Assembly: GCA_024402995.1 (NCBI GenBank)
Contig: JAKSSR010000007.1
Location: 1-36,512, forward strand
Length of the DNA: 36,512 nt
Source: Clostridia bacterium
GTDB lineage: Bacteria > Bacillota > Clostridia > Peptostreptococcales > Anaerovoracaceae
Direction: 5' to 3'
Under the pieces are notes generated by a model. It was given only the letters and a program-made list of their open reading frames with translations, did not search any database and was not told where the DNA came from. Below, piece by piece: positions 1-6,352 of this stretch (within the stretch, counting starts at the first letter, position 1; the number at the start of each line of letters is the position of its first letter). A program made the position numbers and the translations under genes.

Positions 1-50
1 GCCGATGATACTTGGTGGGAAGCTGCCTGGGAAAGTAGGACGTCGCCGGT
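1..50 (+). rRNA. rrf: 5S ribosomal RNA, 3' end (partial)
   Basis: The first ~50 bases match the conserved 3' half of Clostridia-type 5S rRNA: the GATGATACTTGGTGGG stretch, then CTGCCTGGGAAAGTAGG, and a closing GTCGCCGG that would pair with the missing 5' end. The gene is cut by the window edge. A run of eight T follows at once (50-57), so the terminal helix plus T-run might itself act as a weak terminator; this cannot be tested without the 5' half. Confidence 0.85.
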
Positions 51-59
51 TTTTTTTAA

Positions 60-134
60 GGCTCCATGGTCAAGCGGTTAAGACATCGCCCTTTCACGGC
101 GGTAACCCGAGTTCGATTCTCGGTGGAGTCACCA
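60..134 (+). tRNA. tRNA-Glu (anticodon UUC)
   Basis: A full cloverleaf can be drawn. The acceptor arm GGCTCCA pairs with TGGAGTC, with one G-T wobble. The anticodon stem encloses loop CTTTCAC with anticodon TTC, and the T arm contains GTTCGATTC. The discriminator is A and CCA is encoded (132-134). It starts only ten bases after the 5S rRNA end, so it is probably co-transcribed with the rRNA operon. Confidence 0.96.
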
Positions 135-138
135 ATTA

Positions 139-162
139 AGCCGTACGTAATGTACGGCTTTT
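139..162 (+). terminator. Hairpin after tRNA-Glu, possible weak terminator
   Basis: AGCCGTAC (139-146) pairs perfectly with GTACGGCT (152-159) around a five-base loop. Only about four T follow before a G, so termination may be partial. It may instead be a processing element between the two tRNAs. Confidence 0.5.
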
Positions 163-163
163 G

Positions 164-172
164 TGTTATAAT
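164..172 (+). promoter_or_regulatory. Extended -10 promoter candidate for tRNA-Leu
   Basis: TGTTATAAT is an extended -10 element with a perfect TATAAT at 167-172. No good -35 is visible 16-18 bases upstream; that position is occupied by the preceding hairpin. The predicted start near 179 is five bases before the tRNA, which suits a separately transcribed tRNA. Confidence 0.45.
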
Positions 173-183
173 AACAATATCGT

Positions 184-266
184 GCGGATATGGCGGAACT
201 GGCAGACGCGCAGGATTTAGGTTCCTGTGGGAGACCGTGCAGGTTCGATTCCTGTTATCCGCACCA
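184..266 (+). tRNA. tRNA-Leu (anticodon UAG)
   Basis: This is a class II tRNA of 83 bases. The acceptor arm GCGGATA pairs with TATCCGC. The anticodon stem CAGGA/TCCTG encloses loop TTTAGGT with anticodon TAG. A variable arm follows, then the T arm with GTTCGATTC. The discriminator is A and CCA is encoded (264-266). Confidence 0.96.
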
Positions 267-275
267 CTGTTTTAT

Positions 276-303
276 CGTCGGAGCGTTATCCGGCGATTTT
301 TTT
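276..303 (+). terminator. Rho-independent terminator of the tRNA cluster
   Basis: CGTCGGA (276-282) pairs with TCCGGCG (289-295), with one G-T pair and a six-base loop, followed by A and seven T. It ends the rRNA/tRNA unit. Bases 304-383 hold nothing recognisable. Confidence 0.85.
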
Positions 304-383
304 ATTTGTTCTGTTGTAAAGCTCGAATTGTATGTCTATAGTTTTCTTCTTTTCTCCGTGTTTTTTACTGTGAACACTTGCAT

Positions 384-424
384 AAAAAGACCCGCCGTAT
401 AGGAGCATATCCTTTTACGGCGGG
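384..424 (-). terminator. Terminator of pckA
   Basis: A nine-base perfect stem, CCCGCCGTA (391-399) with TACGGCGGG (416-424), lies just downstream of the pckA stop on the minus strand. Read on that strand it is followed by TCTTTTT, the expected U-tract. Confidence 0.9.
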
Positions 425-443
425 TTTAGATGTTTATTTAAGC

Positions 444-2048
444 TTACAGCTGGGGACCTGCTGCGACCAGAGCCTTGCCCGCTTCATTGTAGGTGTACTT
501 GGTGAAGTTCTTTACGAAACGTTCTGCAAGATCAGCTGCCTTGGTTTCCCAGGTGCCTGCTTCTGCGTAAGTGTCGCGTGGATCGAGAATTGCGGGATCA
601 ACGCCGGGAAGTTCTGTGGGAACTTCGAAGTTGAAAGTGGGGATCATCTTGGTGGGGGCGCTGTTGATGCTGCCGTCCAGGATGGCGTCGATGATGCCGC
701 GGGTATCCTTAATGGAAATTCTCTTGCCTGTTCCGTTCCATCCGGTGTTGACAAGGTAAGCCTTTGCTCCGCTTGCTTCCATTCTCTTGACCAGTTCTGC
801 TGCATACTTGGTGGGATGCAGTTCCAGGAAGGCCTGACCGAAGCAGGAGGAGAAGGTGGGAGTGGGCTCCTTGATCCCGCGCTCGGTTCCTGCCAGCTTT
901 GCGGTGAAGCCGGAGAGGAAGTAGTACTGAGTCTGTTCCGGGGTCAGGATGGAGACGGGAGGCAGTACGCCGAATGCATCTGCGGAAAGGAAAATTACGT
1001 TCTTTGCTGCAGGCGCTGCGGAAACGGGCTTGACGATGTTCTCAATGTGGTTGATGGGGTAGGATACTCTGGTGTTTTCGGTAACGCTCTTGTCGGTGAA
1101 GTCGATCTTGCCTTCGGAGTCTACGGTAACGTTTTCCAGAAGTGCGTTTCTCTTGATCGCGTTGTAGATATCGGGTTCGGATTCCTTGTCCAGGTTGATG
1201 ACCTTTGCGTAGCATCCGCCTTCAAAGTTGAATACACCGTTGTCGTCCCAGCCATGTTCGTCGTCGCCGATGAGGAGACGCTTGGGGTCAGTGGAAAGGG
1301 TGGTCTTGCCGGTTCCGGAGAGACCGAAGAAGATAGCAGTGTTTTCACCCTTCATATCAGTGTTTGCGGAGCAGTGCATTGCCGCAATGCCCTTGAGTGG
1401 GAGGTAGTAGTTCATCATTGAGAACATACCCTTCTTCATTTCTCCGCCGTACCAGGTGTTTACGATGACCTGCTCTCTGCTGGTGATGTTGAACATGACG
1501 GCAGTTTCGGAATTGAGGCCAAGTTCCTTGTAGTTTTCTACCTTTGCCTTTGAGGCTGTGTAGACGGTGAAGTCCGGAACGAAATTTTCAAGCTCCTCTG
1601 CGCTGGGCTGGATAAACATGTTCTTGACGAAATGTGCCTGCCATGCAACTTCCATGATGAAGCGGATGCACATTCTTGTGTCCTTGTTTGCGCCGCAGAA
1701 AGCATCTACGACGTAAAGAGTCTTGTTGCTGAGCTGCTTGACTGCGATATCCTTGACGGTTTTCCATGTCTCCTCGCTTGCGGGATGGTTGTCGTTCTTG
1801 TATTCTTCGGAAGTCCACCAGACAGTGTTCTTGGAATTTTCGTCCATGACGATGTACTTGTCTTTGGGGGAGCGGCCGGTGTAGATGCCGGTCATAACGT
1901 TGACAGCACCAAGTTCGGTAACGACACCCTTGTCATAACCTGTGAGCTCGGGATTCATTTCGTCCTTGAAGAGTTCTTCATAGGACGGATTGTGAATTAT
2001 GCGTTTGGTTCCGGTAATACCGTATTTTGTGAGATCGATGTTTGCCAC
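444..2048 (-). CDS. pckA: Phosphoenolpyruvate carboxykinase (ATP)
   Basis: Cytosolic enzyme that interconverts oxaloacetate + ATP and phosphoenolpyruvate + ADP + CO2. In anaerobes it can run toward oxaloacetate to feed succinate or propionate formation; the direction here is not shown by the sequence. At 534 residues it is a normal length for the ATP-dependent family. Visible motifs are TGRSPKDK (about 57-64), the kinase P-loop [11 protein letters not shown] (about 241-251) and the metal-binding DDEHGW (about 262). The start codon is GTG at 2048, chosen because AAAGG lies about seven bases upstream and the N-terminus [11 protein letters not shown] fits the family. The gene stands alone, with its own promoter (2127-2155) and terminator (384-424), and is divergent to the MATE gene. 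Two palindromes lie in its leader. Confidence 0.97.
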   Translation of the reverse strand: MANIDLTKYGITGTKRIIHNPSYEELFKDEMNPELTGYDKGVVTELGAVNVMTGIYTGRSPKDKYIVMDENSKNTVWWTSEEYKNDNHPASEETWKTVKDIAVKQLSNKTLYVVDAFCGANKDTRMCIRFIMEVAWQAHFVKNMFIQPSAEELENFVPDFTVYTASKAKVENYKELGLNSETAVMFNITSREQVIVNTWYGGEMKKGMFSMMNYYLPLKGIAAMHCSANTDMKGENTAIFFGLSGTGKTTLSTDPKRLLIGDDEHGWDDNGVFNFEGGCYAKVINLDKESEPDIYNAIKRNALLENVTVDSEGKIDFTDKSVTENTRVSYPINHIENIVKPVSAAPAAKNVIFLSADAFGVLPPVSILTPEQTQYYFLSGFTAKLAGTERGIKEPTPTFSSCFGQAFLELHPTKYAAELVKRMEASGAKAYLVNTGWNGTGKRISIKDTRGIIDAILDGSINSAPTKMIPTFNFEVPTELPGVDPAILDPRDTYAEAGTWETKAADLAERFVKNFTKYTYNEAGKALVAAGPQL

Positions 2049-2081
2049 TTTTTTACCTTTCTTATATTATCTGAATAAAAT

Positions 2082-2096
2082 GTTAATAAAATTAAC
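2082..2096. promoter_or_regulatory. AT-rich palindrome in pckA leader, operator candidate
   Basis: GTTAAT-AAA-ATTAAC is a perfect 6-3-6 inverted repeat, about 24-38 bases downstream of the predicted pckA start site. The half-sites resemble the TTAAC of Rex operators, but the spacing is one base longer than the usual Rex site, so the regulator is unknown. Confidence 0.4.
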
Positions 2097-2105
2097 CATT
2101 CGGTA

Positions 2106-2120
2106 TCAGGATAGTCCTGA
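2106..2120. promoter_or_regulatory. Palindrome at the pckA transcription start, operator candidate
   Basis: TCAGGA-TAG-TCCTGA is a perfect 6-3-6 inverted repeat. On the minus strand it covers the predicted +1 region of pckA (six to seven bases past the -10), a classic repressor roadblock position. In RNA it would form only a six-pair hairpin with a three-base loop. Confidence 0.45.
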
Positions 2121-2126
2121 CGACTT

Positions 2127-2155
2127 ATCGTATCTCTGGCGCGTTGTATTGTCAA
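2127..2155 (-). promoter_or_regulatory. Sigma-A promoter of pckA
   Basis: On the minus strand a perfect -35 TTGACA (2155-2150) is followed after exactly 17 bases by TACGAT (2132-2127), a five-of-six match to the -10. The predicted start is near 2120, giving a leader of about 70 bases. Confidence 0.85.
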
Positions 2156-2186
2156 CCCCATTTAGCACTTTGTCATGGTGCTGCTG

Positions 2187-2215
2187 TTGATAATCGATTT
2201 GGCTGATGATATAAT
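2187..2215 (+). promoter_or_regulatory. Sigma-A promoter of the MATE exporter gene
   Basis: TTGATA (2187-2192), a 17-base spacer and a perfect TATAAT (2210-2215) lie upstream of the exporter. Its -35 is only 31 bases from the divergent pckA -35, so a bound regulator could affect both. Confidence 0.85.
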
Positions 2216-2259
2216 CTTTTAAAAGAAATTTGAATAAAAAAAGGAAAAAATAATAAAAA

Positions 2260-3693
2260 ATGAGTAAAAGCAAAGGCCCGAGCCAGGAAATACGCAAGAA
2301 TATGATGCTGAACGACCCCCTTCCCAAGGTAATTACTCGCATGGCGCTCCCTTCCATTATCAGTTTTATCATTAATTCCGTTTATTCACTGGCAGATACC
2401 TATTTTGTCAGTTCTCTTGGAAAGTCCGCTACAGCGGCTGTCTCGGTCAACTCTTCTCTAGATATGTTCATCATGATGGCGGGGTCTTTCCTTGCTATCG
2501 GTGCAAATTCGTATATTGCCAGACTTCTTGGCGCCAGAGACGAAAAGAAGGCCAGTCAGGTCCTGTCTACGTCCTGGTTTACCGCTTTGCTCTTTGGATT
2601 TATTATTCTGGGCGTCGGCTGCGGCTTCAGAGAAACCCTTTGCCGCTTGCTTGGGGCAACGGACACTTGTTTAAAGTATTCTGTTGATTATGCCACATAC
2701 ATTCTTCTTGTCGCGCCGCTCATGGCAACCAGCTTTGTCATGAACCAGTGTCTGAGAGCAGAAGGAGCAGCCACTCTTTCCATGATAGGCATGGGTTTTG
2801 GCGGAATACTCAACTGCTTCCTGGATCCCTTCTTCATTATGCAGGAAGTCCGCATCGGAGGTATGGTCCTTCCGGGTCTTGGTATGGAAGTCGTAGGTGC
2901 ATCACTGGCAACGGCAATATCCAAGGTGGTTTCTTTCTGTATACTTTTATTCCCCTATATTACAAAGAAGTCTGTGCTTCGACTGTCCCCGCGTAATATT
3001 AAGTTTTCAAGGGACATAATAAGTCAGGTCACTTCTGTGGGATCATCCGCGGCCTTCAGAACTATGCTCAGCGTCGTTGCCGGAATAGTTCTCAACAATA
3101 TTGCTGGCAATATTTCCGACGCATGCCTTGCGGGAATAGGCGTTTGTACCAAGGTCATGATGTTCCCCTTCGGAATAATCATCGGCTTCGGCAGCGGCTT
3201 CCAGCCTGTTATGGGATTTAACTGGGGGGCTAAGAATTACGGGCGAACCAAAGGCTGTCTGCGTTTTGCCCAGATAGGAAGTCTCGCTATAAGCACGGCT
3301 ATGGGTGTTACTTTGTGCCTATTTGCCGTCCCCATTATCAAGCTCTTTGCCGGAACTGATCCGGAGATGATAGAAATAGGCGCTCTTGCCATAAGACTTC
3401 AGGCCATTGCTCTTATTGCCCACGGATGGGTGGCTACAGTAAACTGGGCCTGTGCCGCTCTTGGATATGCAAGAGGCGCTGTTCTTCTTGCCACTTCCCG
3501 TCAGGGGACTTTCTTCCTTCCCATAGTATGGCCCATTTCACATTTCTTTGGAGCAGCCGGAGTTGCCTCAGTTCAGGCCATTGCCGACTTCCTTTCGGTC
3601 ATCCTTGCCGTTCCCATGCTGCGTCATGTAAAGAAAATGATAAGAGATGCGGAAAAGGGTGCCGGTCTTGAAGCCCCTGCCGCAAATCAGTAG
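2260..3693 (+). CDS. MATE family multidrug efflux transporter
   Basis: Integral membrane protein of 477 residues that probably exports cationic drugs or metabolites against a sodium or proton gradient; the substrate is unknown. It has the typical MATE layout of about twelve hydrophobic helices. The N-terminal signature runs through ALPSIISFIINSVYSLADT (about 29-47), and the repeat in the second half includes GFGSGFQPVMGFNWGAKN (about 309-326), a typical MATE motif. The ATG at 2260 is preceded by AAGGA at 2241-2245, a long 14-base spacing; the ATG pair at 2302-2307 is a possible alternative that would remove about 14 residues. It is a single-gene unit between promoter 2187-2215 and terminator 3694-3730. 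Confidence 0.93.
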   Translation: MSKSKGPSQEIRKNMMLNDPLPKVITRMALPSIISFIINSVYSLADTYFVSSLGKSATAAVSVNSSLDMFIMMAGSFLAIGANSYIARLLGARDEKKASQVLSTSWFTALLFGFIILGVGCGFRETLCRLLGATDTCLKYSVDYATYILLVAPLMATSFVMNQCLRAEGAATLSMIGMGFGGILNCFLDPFFIMQEVRIGGMVLPGLGMEVVGASLATAISKVVSFCILLFPYITKKSVLRLSPRNIKFSRDIISQVTSVGSSAAFRTMLSVVAGIVLNNIAGNISDACLAGIGVCTKVMMFPFGIIIGFGSGFQPVMGFNWGAKNYGRTKGCLRFAQIGSLAISTAMGVTLCLFAVPIIKLFAGTDPEMIEIGALAIRLQAIALIAHGWVATVNWACAALGYARGAVLLATSRQGTFFLPIVWPISHFFGAAGVASVQAIADFLSVILAVPMLRHVKKMIRDAEKGAGLEAPAANQ

Positions 3694-3730
3694 AAAAAAA
3701 GACCTTCGCCTTATTGCGAAGGTCTTTTTT
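3694..3730. terminator. Bidirectional terminator between convergent genes
   Basis: GACCTTCGC (3701-3709) pairs perfectly with GCGAAGGTC (3716-3724), flanked by seven A on the left and six T on the right. It can terminate both the MATE transcript (plus) and the radical SAM transcript (minus), whose stop lies two bases away. Confidence 0.92.
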
Positions 3731-3731
3731 A

Positions 3732-4631
3732 TTAAGTGTATTTCCCCTGGAACGAGTTCCTTACGGAAAACTCATGCTGAATGGCTCCCAGGACAACGTG
3801 TTTGTTTTTAGTCCAGTCCGGGGCAATGAGGGCGCTGCGGGGGGCGTCGCCGGTAAGGCGGTGGACGGTCACACTCTGAGGTGTTCTTTCAAGTATGTCC
3901 ACCACGGTGTTCACGTATTCTTCTTTGGTCATAATGGGGAAGGGGGCCTTGGCGTACATTTCCCCCAGTCTGGTCCCTTCCATGACGTGAAGCATGTGAA
4001 GCTTAATACCGAAAGGTCCAAAGGAAGCCGCGTATAAGGCCGTATTCAAGGCGTCTGACGAGTTTTCTCCCGGCAGTCCGAGTATTTCATGGACCACAAC
4101 TCTGATACCTCTTTTTTTGAGCGTTTTCATTGCATCTTCAAAGACAGAAGTTTCATAGCAGCGGTTAATGAGGACCGCCGTGTCGTCTCTCGATGTCTGA
4201 AGTCCCAGTTCGACCCAGAGATATGTTTTTTCGTTGTATTCGGATAGAAGATTCAGAACGTCATCGGGGAGACAGTCGGGACGGGTGGCAATGGCCAGGC
4301 CTACTACGTCGGGGTAGGACAGAGCCTTGTCCCACAGGCCGCGGAGACGCTCAACAGAGGCATAAGTATTGGTGTGGTTCTGAAAATAGGCCATATACTT
4401 TGCTTCGGGCCATTTGGGGCTGATCAGACGTATCTGAGACGGTACATCTGACGCAAAATCTCCGCTTCCGCTTTCCGAGCAGTAGATGCAGCCTCCGGTG
4501 CCCTTGGTGCCGTCACGGTTGGGGCATGTAAAGCCGCCGTCCAGAGCAAGCTTGACCACTCTGCATCCGAATTCTTCTTTCATGTGCACCGCTATTGAGT
4601 TGTAGTGCACGCTTCCGAATATATTTTCCAT
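3732..4631 (-). CDS. TIGR01212-type radical SAM protein (YtqA/YhcC-like)
   Basis: Predicted iron-sulfur enzyme of 299 residues that cleaves S-adenosylmethionine to start radical chemistry. The cluster motif is C36-X11-C48-X2-C51 within DGGFTCPNRDG...GGCIYC, the pattern typical of the YtqA/YhcC family rather than the standard CX3CX2C. Further conserved stretches are YFQNHTNTYA (about 84-93), IATRPDC (about 113-119) and HEILGLPGE. The substrate is not established from sequence; relatives have been linked to nucleotide or tRNA metabolism. The ATG at 4631 lies eight bases after the serine hydrolase stop, so the two probably share a transcript. The only SD-like GGGAG is about 16 bases upstream, so initiation may be weak or coupled. 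Confidence 0.9.
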   Translation of the reverse strand: MENIFGSVHYNSIAVHMKEEFGCRVVKLALDGGFTCPNRDGTKGTGGCIYCSESGSGDFASDVPSQIRLISPKWPEAKYMAYFQNHTNTYASVERLRGLWDKALSYPDVVGLAIATRPDCLPDDVLNLLSEYNEKTYLWVELGLQTSRDDTAVLINRCYETSVFEDAMKTLKKRGIRVVVHEILGLPGENSSDALNTALYAASFGPFGIKLHMLHVMEGTRLGEMYAKAPFPIMTKEEYVNTVVDILERTPQSVTVHRLTGDAPRSALIAPDWTKNKHVVLGAIQHEFSVRNSFQGKYT

Positions 4632-4639
4632 GGAGAAAA

Positions 4640-5611
4640 TTATCTGACTCCCAGGTATTCTTCAATGCTCTTTCTCATGAGAGAAGCGTCGATGGCATCA
4701 ATGTTGGACAGGAAAATGACTTTGATATTCTTTTCGGGAATGATGCCTACGAAGTTGTGGGTGCCGCAGGTTCCGCCGGTGTGGTGCCACATGGTGAATC
4801 CGTCATACTTGCTGATGCGGATTCCCTTGCTGTAGAGTATGCCGTCATCTGCCTTGGAGCGGCGGTCGTAGATCTTTTCAAGATTCATTGTTTCCAGCTT
4901 GTTCAGGTAGATCTTCAGGTCGTTGACGTTGGAGTAAACTGCGCCGTCGCCGATGGTTGCGGAGGTGTGTCCCTGATCGTGGAGAACCAGGTGGTCTTCT
5001 TCAAGCTTGGTGCCGTAAACGCGGTTCTTGATGTCGGAAACGCCCTGACGGTTGATCTCGGTATGTTCCATGCCGAAGGGACGGAATACGGTTTCTCTCA
5101 TGTAGTCTTCAATGCACGTTCCGCTGATCTTTTCAATGATGAGTCCCAGGAGAACGTAAGCGCTGTTGCTGTACTTGTACTGGGTCCCGGGAGTAAAATA
5201 TCCGTCCTTTTCGGAGCAGAGGAATTCCAGAACGTCTGCGTCTACCAGCTGGCGGTCCATGTGAAGCTTGTTTTCGCTGCCGTCGTAATCGCGGATGCCG
5301 GTGACGTGGTTGAGGAGCTGTTCAATGGACAGCTTCTGAAGGTATTCGGGAAGATTGTCGTAGAGCTGATCCAGTGTTGTTTCATAGGAAAGTTTGCCGT
5401 TTTCGATGAGAGCGCGAACGCCGTGACCGATGAACTGCTTGGTTACGGAAGCAAGACGGAAGTTGGAGTCTGCATCAATGGCAGCAGGTTCGCCGACCTT
5501 GCGGAAACCGTTGTAGCATTCCAGGACCTGGCCGTCTTCTTCATAGTACAGAGCGTAGCCCTGAAGGGGGCTTATAGTGACATATTTTAAAAGTTGTTCT
5601 TTGGTGATCAT
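4640..5611 (-). CDS. Serine hydrolase of the beta-lactamase class C / PBP4* fold
   Basis: Predicted active-site serine hydrolase of 323 residues (Pfam Beta-lactamase, PF00144). All three active-site elements are visible: S55-x-x-K58 (SVTK), Y147-S148-N149 and H277-T278-G279. No signal peptide or membrane segment is visible at the N-terminus (MITKEQLLKYVTISPL), so it is probably cytosolic. That argues against periplasmic antibiotic hydrolysis and fits an esterase or peptidase role; the substrate is unknown. The ATG at 5611 has GAGGG a suitable distance upstream. It is the first gene of a two-gene minus-strand unit with the radical SAM gene. Confidence 0.9.
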   Translation of the reverse strand: MITKEQLLKYVTISPLQGYALYYEEDGQVLECYNGFRKVGEPAAIDADSNFRLASVTKQFIGHGVRALIENGKLSYETTLDQLYDNLPEYLQKLSIEQLLNHVTGIRDYDGSENKLHMDRQLVDADVLEFLCSEKDGYFTPGTQYKYSNSAYVLLGLIIEKISGTCIEDYMRETVFRPFGMEHTEINRQGVSDIKNRVYGTKLEEDHLVLHDQGHTSATIGDGAVYSNVNDLKIYLNKLETMNLEKIYDRRSKADDGILYSKGIRISKYDGFTMWHHTGGTCGTHNFVGIIPEKNIKVIFLSNIDAIDASLMRKSIEEYLGVR

Positions 5612-5648
5612 ATTTTTCCCTCATATCCGAACAATAATTAACGGAGAA

Positions 5649-5678
5649 AGTATATCACAGCGCATGGAACGAAAACAA
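5649..5678 (-). promoter_or_regulatory. Promoter of the serine hydrolase/radical SAM unit
   Basis: On the minus strand TTGTTT (5678-5673), an 18-base spacer and TATACT (5654-5649) form a plausible sigma-A promoter. The -10 is preceded by TGTGA, as in the two large plus-strand operons. Confidence 0.65.
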
Positions 5679-5720
5679 GATAATACTATATATAAAGAGT
5701 TTCACTACTTTCCCTTTTGA

Positions 5721-5745
5721 TGTGATATAATTTATTATCTATGAG
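5721..5745 (+). promoter_or_regulatory. Extended -10 promoter box of the queH operon
   Basis: TGTGATATAAT (5721-5731) contains TATAAT at 5726-5731 with an upstream TG. No convincing -35 is seen. The predicted start near 5738 is only a few bases from the queH ATG at 5741, leaving no room for a Shine-Dalgarno. The 25-base box through 5745 is 24/25 identical to 18064-18088 upstream of lepA. Confidence 0.7.
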
Positions 5746-6352
5746 TATGAAAAGATTGCTGCTTCACAGCTGCTGCGGGCCCTGTTCTACTGCGGTCATA
5801 GAAAGGCTGGCGGAAGACTGGAAAATTACGGTCTTTTATTTCAACCCTAATATCACCGATCCGGCGGAATATGAACACCGCAAGGCTGAACAGAAGCGTT
5901 TCATAACTGAATATAACGAAAAAGCGGCAGTACCCGTAGAATTCATTGAGGGAGATTACGATCCCGATTCCTTCTTTGCTCTGGTATCCGGTCATGAAGA
6001 GGACAGAGAGGGCGGACCTCGCTGCAGCCTCTGTTTCCGGCAAAGACTCGGAGCTGCTGCGGCCCTTGCGGCTTCCATGGGGTTTGACGCCTTTGATACG
6101 ACTCTGACCGTAAGTCCCTATAAGAACTACGATGTCATTTCGGAGATCGGCAGGAAACTTGAAGGGGAATACGGCGTAGCCTACGTTTGCGGCAACTATA
6201 AAAAGAAGGACGGTTACAGACGCTCCGTCGCTTTATCAAATGAATACGGCCTCTACAGGCAGCACTATTGTGGCTGCGTTTTCTCCGAGAAGCAGGCTGA
6301 AGAGGACAGGGCTGCCAGAGCCTTGAAGAAAGCCGCGGAGGTGTCATCATGA
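5741..6352 (+). CDS. queH: Epoxyqueuosine reductase QueH
   Basis: Catalyses the last step of queuosine tRNA modification, reducing epoxyqueuosine to queuosine at the wobble base of GUN anticodons; it is the cobalamin-independent alternative to QueG. The 203-residue protein has the family cysteines: C11-C12-G-P-C15 near the N-terminus, C95-x2-C98 in PRCSLCFRQR, and C177-G-C179 near the C-terminus. The ATG at 5741 is used, but ATG at 5747 (third codon) is equally possible. Neither has a Shine-Dalgarno, and the predicted transcription start is within a few bases, so translation may be leaderless. It heads a ten-gene operon and overlaps priA by four bases (ATGA). Other queuosine genes are not in the window. 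Confidence 0.94.
   Translation: MSMKRLLLHSCCGPCSTAVIERLAEDWKITVFYFNPNITDPAEYEHRKAEQKRFITEYNEKAAVPVEFIEGDYDPDSFFALVSGHEEDREGGPRCSLCFRQRLGAAAALAASMGFDAFDTTLTVSPYKNYDVISEIGRKLEGEYGVAYVCGNYKKKDGYRRSVALSNEYGLYRQHYCGCVFSEKQAEEDRAARALKKAAEVSS

Noticed and set aside
378-1421. 347-codon plus-strand frame opposite pckA
   Set aside because: It is antisense to the kinase domain of PckA and begins inside the pckA terminator hairpin.
2082-2096. Rex operator call for the pckA palindrome
   Set aside because: The half-sites look similar, but the spacing differs from Rex sites by one base and the outer TTG/CAA bases are incomplete; kept only as an unassigned palindrome.
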